Shown piece after piece: positions 15,349 through 23,246 of a stretch of 64,000 nucleotides of DNA (positions within the stretch are counted from its first letter, which is position 1; each line of letters starts with the position of its first letter). The translations under genes were made by a program, and so were the position numbers. This stretch comes from Clostridiales bacterium PH28_bin88 (GTDB taxonomy: Bacteria; Bacillota; PH28-bin88). Where the stretch lies: assembly GCA_000987045.1 (NCBI GenBank), contig LAKY01000029.1, forward strand, positions 83,592-147,591, in the 5' to 3' direction. The notes beneath the pieces were generated by a model. The model saw only the letters and a list, made by a program, of their open reading frames with translations, had not been told where the DNA came from and did no database searches.

Positions 15349-17067
15349 CTACTTGAACTGCAAGGTCAGCTCGGCGCCGCCTAGCCAGGGAAGGCTTGTG
15401 GGCAGGTGCTGCCAGGGAACGGCCCGCAAGATAGGATTATGAGCGCGCTTAGGGTAAGTGACGATAACCTGCCCGTCTTTCACCTCGACAATTCCCTGGC
15501 CGCGCACAAAGTGGCGAAAGATCTTGGGCGCGTCGCAGCTTTCGAAACCGCGCAGGTTTTGGGCCAACCGCCAATAAAGAGTATCCGCAATCATGGTCAT
15601 CACCAGGTCGAAATGCACCTTGATCAGGATTGGCGACGACAGGGCGTTGAGGTGGAAAAACTTTACCGCCTCGGCGATACCGTTTTCAACCCGCCAGCGG
15701 CGGGCGTAGTTGCCTACCAAAAGCTCCACCGGGGCATCAAAGTCGTTGGTGATCAGGAAGGCCGGCTTTTCGTGGCCGTTGCCGCGGACAATGATCTGGC
15801 GCAGTTCCCCTTCGTAGCCGCGAAGCTCGACCTTTGACTCGTGAACTAAAGGATTAGGATATTTACGTTTTTCGTGGGGGATCTTGATCCGCGTCCACGG
15901 TTCAAGCTTTGCCGCATGATCAAGCAGCTTTTGACCACGGCGGCGCAGCGTAATGAACTTGATGCCCTGGCGATCGAGCTCCGCCAGGTTTGAGTAGGTG
16001 GTGAACTTGCTGTCGAAGATGAAGGTTGAGGGCACACCCCGGCAGAGCCGCTGCCAGAAAGGAAGAAAGGCCAGGACTTGGTCGTCGGCCTCCCGGCACT
16101 GGATATCGGCGGCTGTATATAAGATCAGCTTGCTTTGCGCATCTTGAGCAAACAGGGTAAGCGCTCCCTTCATCCTTTTGCTGCGGGCCCCGGCCCAGTG
16201 CTCATCGAGCACCGATTCATCACCGAAGTGGGGCACGGTGTGAAAATCGAGGTTGACGACACTACCATCATAGAGACCTAAGCGTGAGACGCGGCTGACG
16301 AACGCCTCCTGCAAACGCGTGATGTGAGCCTGGTCAAGTGAGTAGGAATAGGTAGAAAGAGCCGTGCATTTCGGCAGAACGTTTAAGCCCGCAAACAGAC
16401 CCAACCCGGGGTCGAAAGCATGGTCGCCCACGTGAGCGTAACGCTCGGTACCGAGCAGTTTGAGTGCCAGAAATGATAGAACATAGCTCTGGGCGGAGAT
16501 ATACTTGCTTTCCGGCAGTTTTGCTTTCCGCAGCACTTCATTGAGCCCGAGTTGGGCCAGAAAGGGCGCAAACAAAAACACCCCGGCCCCGGCTGATTCC
16601 ATCCGCTTGCCTTCGACCCGCGCCGGCAAGATCGATTCCGCCCGCGCGGGGACATCAGCGCCTTTTACCGTGCGGCCGATCTTGAGCTGGGTCCGGCGTG
16701 GTAGCTTGGGAAAACCCTCCTCGGCCAGGACCCGTTCGACGGTCCGGACGGAAACATCAATATCCTCTTGCGCCAGAAGTTCGGCGATTTCACCGGCGGA
16801 AAGCTGTCTTTGCCGCCAGTCGATGATCTTCTGACGCGCCCCGGCGCTGATTTTCCAACGAGTGGCTTTACCCTCGGCGATAGGCTCGGAGAAGTCGATC
16901 TTACCGTGACGGAACTGATGGCGCAGAAGGCTGATATACCCGGGGCTGTAGCCGAAGCGTTCGGCCACGATCCGGTCGGGCAAGCGCTCGACGAAGGAAG
17001 CACGCAGTGCCTCGTAGCGGCGCTGCCAGCCGGCGGTGGGGCGAGTGAAGAAAGTGGCATCTCTCAT
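15349..17067 (-). CDS. DDE transposase of an IS4/IS1634-like element
   Basis: The protein (about 572 aa from ATG 17067, MRDATFFTRP) begins with a helix-turn-helix region (VAERFGYSPGYISLLRHQFR) and a second HTH (SAGEIAELLAQEDIDVSVRT). It continues with a DDE core of the IS4 superfamily type: VVNLDFHTVPHFGD, PSTFIFDSKFTTYSNL with D in the second strand, and NYARRWRVENGIAEAVKFFH carrying the Y-(2)R-E-like glutamate region. It is intact. Inverted ends and target duplication were not found by eye. IS family assignment within the IS4 superfamily is uncertain. Confidence 0.8.
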   Translation of the reverse strand: MRDATFFTRPTAGWQRRYEALRASFVERLPDRIVAERFGYSPGYISLLRHQFRHGKIDFSEPIAEGKATRWKISAGARQKIIDWRQRQLSAGEIAELLAQEDIDVSVRTVERVLAEEGFPKLPRRTQLKIGRTVKGADVPARAESILPARVEGKRMESAGAGVFLFAPFLAQLGLNEVLRKAKLPESKYISAQSYVLSFLALKLLGTERYAHVGDHAFDPGLGLFAGLNVLPKCTALSTYSYSLDQAHITRLQEAFVSRVSRLGLYDGSVVNLDFHTVPHFGDESVLDEHWAGARSKRMKGALTLFAQDAQSKLILYTAADIQCREADDQVLAFLPFWQRLCRGVPSTFIFDSKFTTYSNLAELDRQGIKFITLRRRGQKLLDHAAKLEPWTRIKIPHEKRKYPNPLVHESKVELRGYEGELRQIIVRGNGHEKPAFLITNDFDAPVELLVGNYARRWRVENGIAEAVKFFHLNALSSPILIKVHFDLVMTMIADTLYWRLAQNLRGFESCDAPKIFRHFVRGQGIVEVKDGQVIVTYPKRAHNPILRAVPWQHLPTSLPWLGGAELTLQFK

Positions 17068-17103
17068 GTCCTTATTATATAATATGTCGTTTATACATGT
17101 CAA

Positions 17104-17972
17104 TGTAAAGTGTTAAATCATGACGTAAATTATTGCCTTTGGGAGGTCGAGATGGGTTATGCCTTTAAATTCGGGCCTTAGTTTAATAGTAGATGACTTG
17201 GGCTACCCCATTATCATGTTTTATGTTTATACAGCGTTACTTTATAACCGTCATAATCGCTAAGAAAAAGACGCCTGCAATATGAAAAACAATGGGGTTT
17301 AACCCACGAAAACCTTGATATTCCAAGGTTTTCTTCACCGGCAACCAGTAGTTTTTGTTATATGATAATGTTGCGCGAAAATCGGTGTTAATAGTAGTGT
17401 CGATCAACATGGAACGCACCCCTCTTTGAACTTAATTATAATTATAATGGGCATTGCGGAAAGTTACAATAATGGGGTACAACGTCAACAGATGAACATG
17501 GGTTCGATAGACCTTTTTTAAAGTGTATCCAACGGGCTCCCATTATATATCATAATAATAAACGTTGAGCTGCTGACTTAGGGGGGAATAGCCTCCCAAC
17601 ACCCGCGTTGCTGTCCAAGAGACATAGCAAGATAAATCTGCACACAACACAGAAAATGCTCCACAGGTAAAATAGCCAGCAAACCCTTGATATTTCAACG
17701 TTTTCCGTGATTGGTTCTTAATGAAAAAGCCATGCAAACAGAATACCTTGCCTATTCCGTCTTGGTCACGAACGCTTTCTACACCTAAAAAACCTTGTAA
17801 CCGGCGCCTAATTAGCATAGATATTTCCAGAAATACTATCTTGCCTTTTGCCTTCCACCTCCGCGGAAGGTTTTTTGTTGTAATTAAGTTTTGTGTAGTC
17901 GGTTTTACAGAACGATTCCGTGTTTATCAGCTATCTTTTAATTAATACACACATATTTTTGGTGGTGCGCAT
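17104..17972. other. Gene-poor, AT-rich spacer upstream of the dehalogenase island
   Basis: About 870 bases hold no convincing gene; two minus-strand frames (17237-17419, 17543-17818) lack start signals and family resemblance. There are hairpins at 17308-17331 (AAAACCTTG/CAAGGTTTT) and 17851-17876. A related AAACCCTTGATATTTC stretch near 17685 repeats part of the first hairpin, suggesting old repeat or attachment-site material. Confidence 0.4.
17851..17876 (+). terminator. Hairpin terminator before the dehalogenase island
   Basis: CCTTCC (17851-17856) and GGAAGG (17865-17870) flank an 8-base loop, followed by TTTTTTG. Confidence 0.55.
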
Positions 17973-18077
17973 ATGAGCCGGCAATTTAGAACGAAAGAAA
18001 TTCTGTTCGGATTAAGTTATTTAGTGGTTATGGTTTTGGTTCTTATGGTGATGGCGCAAAACCTTGGGTGGTTGTAA
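17973..18077 (+). CDS. Single-span mini-protein preceding the Gx gene
   Basis: The 34-aa frame MSRQFRTKEILFGLSY is followed by a hydrophobic helix (LVVMVLVLMVMAQNLGWL). Its TAA is directly adjacent to the ATG of the Gx gene, so the two are translationally coupled. It is a probable single-pass membrane peptide of unknown function. A GGTGG at 17961-17965 may serve as its weak ribosome binding site. Confidence 0.5.
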   Translation: MSRQFRTKEILFGLSYLVVMVLVLMVMAQNLGWL

Positions 18078-18578
18078 ATGCGTGCGCAACGTTTAACACA
18101 GATTGCTTTGTTGGCGGCACTAGGCGCGGGGCTGCACTGGGTAGAGGGCCAAGTACCTCTTCAAGCTGCTCCAGGAGTGAAGTTGGGTATTGCAAACCTG
18201 GCCACATTAGTAGCTCTTTACCGGCTGAGTCCAGGAGAGGCGGTAGTTGTAAGCTTGCTCCGCTCTCTATTGGGTTCAATTCTTGCTGGATCCTTTTCGG
18301 GCCTCAGTAGTTTGCTTAGCTTGGTTGGAGCGGTTGCCAGCGTATCGGTAATGATGGTTTTATGGCGGTGTGGGCGTGGTTTGAGCATTATCGGGGTTAG
18401 TGTGGCAGGTGGAGTAATCCACAATTTGGCCCAACTAAGTGCGGTTGTAATAATCACTTCTACGCCTGGGTTGGTGGTTTACCTACCTGTACTGATAATT
18501 TCAGGTTTACTGGCGGGCCTTGCCACCGGAAATCTTGCCAGAAGGGTTATTACAAAGATTGAGACTTTTCCGGGATAA
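18078..18578 (+). CDS. Gx transporter family / heptaprenyl diphosphate synthase component I-like membrane protein
   Basis: The 166-aa protein has about five hydrophobic helices and the family-typical APGVKLGIANLATLVALY segment. The family is often annotated as heptaprenyl diphosphate synthase subunit 1, but its ECF-like membrane nature suggests small-molecule transport. In many Firmicutes it is found together with NusG-domain-II and ApbE genes; both occur here 2-4 kb downstream. A role in flavin, quinone or corrinoid supply to the dehalogenase is inference. Confidence 0.85.
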   Translation: MRAQRLTQIALLAALGAGLHWVEGQVPLQAAPGVKLGIANLATLVALYRLSPGEAVVVSLLRSLLGSILAGSFSGLSSLLSLVGAVASVSVMMVLWRCGRGLSIIGVSVAGGVIHNLAQLSAVVIITSTPGLVVYLPVLIISGLLAGLATGNLARRVITKIETFPG

Positions 18579-18696
18579 AAATAAATTCCACGGGAGACAA
18601 ATCTGCGATAGGAGGGGAGAGCCGGCATGCATGGTTGAGGGGATAAGAAAAAAGATGAGTTAGTTAACTATGGGAAGTAAGGGAGGAGGACACTTT

Positions 18697-20139
18697 ATGT
18701 CTGCAAACGAGGAGAAAGAAAAACAAAAATTTCTATTTAGCAGGCGGGATGCGTTGAAGCTTGGAGGCCTGGTGGGTCTTGGCGCAGGAATGGTGAGCGT
18801 GGCCAGAGCGGGCTATCTGAACGGAAAATCCATCAATACTTATTCAGGATGGGAGGGCAACGAGGGGGTCCAATACTTTGATCGTACTCCTTTCCACGTT
18901 GATAAGCCGCCATATAAAATTCTCCGCTCAGAAATAAAAAGGATAGAGGGTTTGGATGCCCTTAGTGATAGGGACAGGTTGATTAAACAATTGGGATACG
19001 ACAAAAAGGGTTTTGACGGGGTATCAGGGCTTCTAAAAGAGTATTACGAGAGAAACCCGAAGAAATTTGAGGCAGATAAATTGATATACGAAAAGATTAA
19101 TCCCCAACGTAAAGAGGTTGAAAAACGCATGGGGAACCGTTATGCCCTCTCGGAAGCATGGAATGATGCCTGGACGGTTATTCAACCGCCCATGCCTGGG
19201 CGTCCTGAAGTGAGCGACTGGGAGGGGGTACGTAAACCTGCCTATAAAATAAAGGATCCCACACGCATGTCGGCATTAATTAAAAAGGTCGCCTATACTT
19301 TTGGAGCCTCCCTGGTTGGCATCGCCAGATTGAACCCCGCCTGGGTATATGCGACGGCAGCGGGGCACCGGGGTTGGGAAGTCGGTGAACCCATCAAGGT
19401 GCCTGAATGGTGGGAGTTTGCCATTGTTGTTGGGGTCCCTCACGAGTGGGACAGCATGGCGTCTTTCCCCACGTATGGTGCAGAGAGGGAGGCCAGCATC
19501 AGGGGGAGTATCGCAGCAGGTCGACTTCAGGCCTATATTAAAGCGCTGGGATATGCAGCCAGGGTGCATGCCCCTGACACCCCAAGATATGAAGTGGTAA
19601 TCCCTCCCATCATGGTTGACGCCGGTTTGGGTGAGCAAGGCCGATTTTCCTTTATAGTTACGCCGGAATTTGGGGGCAACATACGCCCAACGGTTATAAC
19701 CACCAACTTGCCGCTGGAACCGGATAAACCAATAGACATTGGCGTACGGGAGTTTTGCAAGCACTGTAAACTTTGTGCTGAAATTTGCCCGGCTGGTGCT
19801 ATTCCTTTGGATGATTACCCGGGGGAAATGCGCGGAAGAGGAATCGAAGGCTGGTTCATCGATGCCGAGAAGTGTTTTGCTTTTAGGCAGTCAGTCCCTT
19901 CTTCTAAGAGATGCAAACTATGTATGGCTGTTTGCCCGTGGAGTAGAAAAAACAATTGGATTCATCAAGGCGCAAAACAAATCATACCGCGCGACCGTAC
20001 GGGAATGATTGCCAAGGGTTTGACCTGGGCACAAAAAACCTTCTATGAAATACCCGACAAAAGTCATTTCATTGATCCAAATTGGGGTACTTACCGGGAG
20101 GCTCCATGGTTCCTCCGGGCTGAAGACTTTATCGAGTAA
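18697..20139 (+). CDS. rdhA: Reductive dehalogenase catalytic subunit RdhA
   Basis: RdhA is the corrinoid and 2x[4Fe-4S] enzyme that removes halogen from organohalides as the terminal reductase of organohalide respiration. The 480-aa precursor has a twin-arginine signal (FSRRDALKLGGLVGLGAG, residues about 14-31). The C-terminal clusters are visible: CKHCKLCAEICP (C354, 357, 360, 364) and C393 followed by CKLCMAVCPW (C406, 409, 413). The central corrinoid domain has the family segments YGAEREASIRGSIAAG, DAGLGEQGRFSFIVTPEFG and NLPLEPDKPIDIG. ATG 18697 is chosen because GGGAGGAGG precedes it. The substrate cannot be deduced. Length is normal and no lesion is visible. Confidence 0.95.
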   Translation: MSANEEKEKQKFLFSRRDALKLGGLVGLGAGMVSVARAGYLNGKSINTYSGWEGNEGVQYFDRTPFHVDKPPYKILRSEIKRIEGLDALSDRDRLIKQLGYDKKGFDGVSGLLKEYYERNPKKFEADKLIYEKINPQRKEVEKRMGNRYALSEAWNDAWTVIQPPMPGRPEVSDWEGVRKPAYKIKDPTRMSALIKKVAYTFGASLVGIARLNPAWVYATAAGHRGWEVGEPIKVPEWWEFAIVVGVPHEWDSMASFPTYGAEREASIRGSIAAGRLQAYIKALGYAARVHAPDTPRYEVVIPPIMVDAGLGEQGRFSFIVTPEFGGNIRPTVITTNLPLEPDKPIDIGVREFCKHCKLCAEICPAGAIPLDDYPGEMRGRGIEGWFIDAEKCFAFRQSVPSSKRCKLCMAVCPWSRKNNWIHQGAKQIIPRDRTGMIAKGLTWAQKTFYEIPDKSHFIDPNWGTYREAPWFLRAEDFIE

Positions 20140-20171
20140 GTGGTCTAGACAAAATAAGAGAGGTGATTGCT

Positions 20172-20462
20172 ATGAGCTTACTTTGGCTAGTCATTGGCGC
20201 GTCTGCTGTACTGGCGATTCAGGGATTAATCCAGTGGTCCCGAGAGCGGGGTATTATCTTAACGTGGTGGAAGTGGGTTTTAATTATACTCTGGGTATTG
20301 CTTTGCGGAAGTTCACTGGCGTTCATTACCACTAACCTGGGCGAGAGGGAAGCAAAAGCGGTCTTAACGGGCAGCATGTCTTTAATACCCTTGACGGTAA
20401 TCGCCGGGGGAATACTGTGGCGCTTCGTTATCAACCGGAAAAGCGGTGAAATGGCCAAATAA
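20172..20462 (+). CDS. rdhB: RdhB membrane anchor of the dehalogenase
   Basis: The 96-aa protein has three hydrophobic helices, with the RERG motif after the first (IQWSRERGIILTWWKW). This is the standard size and pattern of RdhB/CprB anchors that hold RdhA on the outer face of the membrane. ATG 20172 follows GAGGTG. It begins 32 bases after rdhA, giving the usual rdhAB pair. Confidence 0.9.
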   Translation: MSLLWLVIGASAVLAIQGLIQWSRERGIILTWWKWVLIILWVLLCGSSLAFITTNLGEREAKAVLTGSMSLIPLTVIAGGILWRFVINRKSGEMAK

Positions 20463-20582
20463 CTTCAAACGGCGGAGAACCTAGCTTAAGGGACAGTCAT
20501 TAAGATATTAAGAAACTACAAGGGGTGGCCTAATGCCGCCCTTATCATCCTTTCAGGAAAAGGCGTACGAGGGGAGCGGGAC

Positions 20583-21653
20583 ATGGGTATCCGGAGAACT
20601 TTATTATCACCTAGGACGCTTGGTATCATTTCAGTAATTACAACCGTTCTCCTTATTACCGGCTTAAGAAGCAGTCCATTGACAAGAGGATTCTTAGAAA
20701 ACAGCCTGGTTGAAAGTAAGGAGTGGACAGTCAACTACACCGAATACTTTATGGATACTTATGTTACTGTCAAGGCCCAAGGGGAAAAAGCCCCCGAGGC
20801 TGCCCGGGAAGCCCTGCGTTACATGCGGGGTTTGGCGGTGCAACTGGGGGCGGGGCCCGGTAGCGACGTCGACCGGGTAAATCAAGAGGCAGGACGGCGC
20901 CCGGTCTTCGTAAATCCGGAAACATGGCAGGTCTTACAGTTGTCTAAGGAAATGACCCGACTGACAGGGGGCGCTTTCGACGTCACGGTGGGTCCCTTGC
21001 TGCTGGTTTGGGGCTTTGGTAAGGGATTCCCAGAGAAAGTTGCCAACGATTTACCTTCGGAACAAAGTATCCAACAGGCAATGACGCTGGTGGATTCTTC
21101 ACGGATACGACTGGCCGATGGGACTGCCTTTTTGACCCAGGAGGGCATGAGCGTCGATCTGGGCGGAGTTGCCAAGGGTTATATCATCGATGCAGGTATA
21201 GAAGTGCTCCGCCGTTACGGCGTTCAGAGGGCTGTAATAGACGCGGGGGGTGACTTGGCGTTCATCGGGGCCGGGCCAGGGGACAGATCCTGGAAAATAG
21301 GCATTCAGCATCCCCGTCAACCGGAGCAGCTGCTGGGGGTTCTCCAATTAACCGGAGGAGCGGTAGCCACATCGGGAGATTACCAGCGGTACTACATGTT
21401 GAAAGACAGACGTATTCACCACCTCATTGACCCCCGCACGGGTTATCCCGCCACAGAACTGGCCAGTGTCACCGTAGTCGCACCCACGGCCATGCAGGCC
21501 GACGCCTGGGCGACAGCTGTTTTCATCCTGGGGCCACGGGCGGGTTTGTCTTTGCTGGAAAGTACCCCGGATGTTGAGGCGATCCTTGTTGATAGTACGG
21601 AGCAAATCTATACTACCGGGGGGCTAGCGCATTCTTTTGAATGGTACCAGTAA
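20583..21653 (+). CDS. apbE: FAD:protein FMN transferase ApbE
   Basis: ApbE is an exported, Mg-dependent enzyme that covalently attaches FMN to threonine in target proteins. The 356-aa protein has an N-terminal membrane helix (LGIISVITTVLLITGL), then family motifs YFMDTYVTVKAQG, GGAFDVTVGPLLLVWGFG, DLGGVAKGYIIDAG, AVIDAGGDLAFIG and HHLIDPRTGYPA, with TAMQADAWATAVFILG near the end. The obvious substrate is the FMN-binding RdhC-like protein at 27644. The region between rdhB and this gene (20463-20582) may carry a separate promoter, but I see no clear one. Confidence 0.94.
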   Translation: MGIRRTLLSPRTLGIISVITTVLLITGLRSSPLTRGFLENSLVESKEWTVNYTEYFMDTYVTVKAQGEKAPEAAREALRYMRGLAVQLGAGPGSDVDRVNQEAGRRPVFVNPETWQVLQLSKEMTRLTGGAFDVTVGPLLLVWGFGKGFPEKVANDLPSEQSIQQAMTLVDSSRIRLADGTAFLTQEGMSVDLGGVAKGYIIDAGIEVLRRYGVQRAVIDAGGDLAFIGAGPGDRSWKIGIQHPRQPEQLLGVLQLTGGAVATSGDYQRYYMLKDRRIHHLIDPRTGYPATELASVTVVAPTAMQADAWATAVFILGPRAGLSLLESTPDVEAILVDSTEQIYTTGGLAHSFEWYQ

Positions 21654-21675
21654 GGGTTCCCGGGGGGAGAAAACG

Positions 21676-22080
21676 GTGACCATACAGGATCTGAAATTGA
21701 TAGTAGTGCTGTTGCTGTTTGCATTGTTAGGGTTTTTCATGACCAATCTGGTTCAAAAGCCAGGGGTTCCCAAACACGCCAATACTGCCAGGGCGGGAAC
21801 CTTTCTGATCAAGGGGCAATACCAGGAGGAACAAAGGGTTTCGGCAGTGGAAGACCGGTTAATTCCTGTAAGGGGCCCTTTAGGGGTAACAGTGGTGGAA
21901 ATAAAGGCGGGTAAAGCGCGGATTGTTTCGTCCCCATGTCCGGACCCGCATTGGCATCAAGGCTGGATTAGCCGGGCGGGAGAATTCCGGGTATGTATAC
22001 CCAACCAGGTTGTAATACGGACCTTTTCAGAGGGGATGCAAATTGAGGACCCCTATCAACTGGACGGGATAACCCGCTAG
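21676..22080 (+). CDS. NusG domain II-containing membrane-anchored protein
   Basis: The 134-aa protein has an N-terminal membrane helix (LIVVLLLFALLGFFMTNLV) and an extracytoplasmic NusG domain II with VTVVEIKAGKARIVSSPCPD and HQGWISRAGEFRVCIPNQV. The two cysteines are typical of this family. GTG 21676 is preferred because GGGGGGAGA precedes it. It follows apbE closely. Together with the Gx protein it forms a module often seen near FMN-dependent membrane electron-transfer systems; exact role unknown. Confidence 0.85.
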   Translation: MTIQDLKLIVVLLLFALLGFFMTNLVQKPGVPKHANTARAGTFLIKGQYQEEQRVSAVEDRLIPVRGPLGVTVVEIKAGKARIVSSPCPDPHWHQGWISRAGEFRVCIPNQVVIRTFSEGMQIEDPYQLDGITR

Positions 22081-22196
22081 GTAGATTAAGTGACCGCGGA
22101 ATGGTACTGCACTCAAATTTAGGCATACATCACGACGCAGGAACTTTGTTAGATAAGACGAATGAATACAATATGCAATTCAATGTTCTAAAGGTG

Positions 22197-23246
22197 ATGC
22201 GAGTGGATAAGAGGGTGGTTTGGCTAACCTTGGTGGCTGCCTTGTTGGTGGCCGGGATTATTACGTTTAGCGTTCAGAAACAGCAAGGAAACGACAAGGA
22301 GATGGTCATTGGTGTTTTGGCAGCCAATGACATTCGCCTGGCAAAACTTGAGGGCCTTAAGGACGGTCTTAGGAAATACGGATTTAAGGAAGGAGAAAAC
22401 GTTGAGTTTATTATCCGGAATGCGGGCAACGAAAGAGAAAAACTGGTCCCTCAGGCCAAAGAACTGGTATATAGAAGGCCTACGGCTATAGTAGCCATGG
22501 GAGGTGTGGAAGCGGATGTACTCAAGGACGTTACCCGCGAATCCAAAATCCCTGTCATTTTTGCTGGTGTGGCCTTGCCTGTTGAACGGGGGTTGGTTAG
22601 TAGTTACATGTTTCCAGGCAACAACCTCACAGGGGTGGATAATTTCCAGGCAGAATTAGTCGGGAAAAAACTGGAATTTCTAAAAATGCTTGTCCCTTCA
22701 ATTAGCCGGGTGTTGATCTTGTATGACCCCCGGGTACCTTCTGGGACACCAAGCTTGGCCTATCTACTAACGGCTGCTGAAAAAGTTGGATTCGAAGTGT
22801 CGGTAATTTCCGTGATGACCCGGCAAGAAATAGACAACGTTTTGGAATGCGTCCAGGAAAACCGAAAAAAACAAGAAGCAAACCTATTGGATGCCGTACT
22901 ATTACTACCCAGTTTTGTGTGGGAAATTTCTCCTTTTATCCATTCTTTGTCTCTAGAGCACGAAGTCCCGGTAGTAGGTCTTTACGAGGCTGAGGCAGAT
23001 AGGGGATTTTTTGTCTCTTACGGCTCTTCCTATTATACCCAGGGATTCCAGGCCGCCAGGCTCGTAGCCAAGGTCCTGCAAGGCCAGGACCCGGCTCAAA
23101 TGCCTGTTGAAACCGCTTATCAATTAGAACTGGTAGTCAACCTGAGGGTGGCCAGCAAACTAGGTTTGCAGGTTAACCCCGAAGCTTTGCGGTTGGCTGA
23201 TGTAATTATTCGTCATGAGGAGCCTGCCCATGGAGAATCACGGTAA
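22197..23246 (+). CDS. ABC-type substrate-binding protein (TrpX/PF04392 type), likely sensor input
   Basis: After an N-terminal helix (VVWLTLVAALLVAGIITFSV) the protein has the two-lobed binding fold of the ABC_sub_bind family: IGVLAANDIRLAKLEGLKDG, PTAIVAMGGVEADVLKDV, FPGNNLTGVDNF, RVLILYDPRVPSG, and FFVSYGSSYYTQGFQAARLV. The genes for an ABC permease or ATPase are absent. Instead its 3' end overlaps the histidine kinase by 17 bases, so it probably presents a ligand to that kinase. The start is uncertain between ATG 22197 and GTG 22203; the track frame opens at 22101. Confidence 0.85.
   Translation: MRVDKRVVWLTLVAALLVAGIITFSVQKQQGNDKEMVIGVLAANDIRLAKLEGLKDGLRKYGFKEGENVEFIIRNAGNEREKLVPQAKELVYRRPTAIVAMGGVEADVLKDVTRESKIPVIFAGVALPVERGLVSSYMFPGNNLTGVDNFQAELVGKKLEFLKMLVPSISRVLILYDPRVPSGTPSLAYLLTAAEKVGFEVSVISVMTRQEIDNVLECVQENRKKQEANLLDAVLLLPSFVWEISPFIHSLSLEHEVPVVGLYEAEADRGFFVSYGSSYYTQGFQAARLVAKVLQGQDPAQMPVETAYQLELVVNLRVASKLGLQVNPEALRLADVIIRHEEPAHGESR

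Noticed and set aside
17930-17950. CprK-type dehalobox upstream of the island
   Set aside because: TTTTAATTAATAC contains a TTAATTAA palindrome but lacks the TTAAT-N4-ATTAA spacing, so I do not claim it as an RdhK site.
18600-18640. Sigma-54 promoter upstream of rdhA
   Set aside because: GGCATGCATGGTTGA resembles a -24/-12 element but lacks the GC at -12 and the correct spacing.
17104-18696. Cobalamin riboswitch before the corrinoid-dependent rdhA
   Set aside because: No B12-box-like sequence or matching fold was seen upstream of the Gx gene or rdhA.
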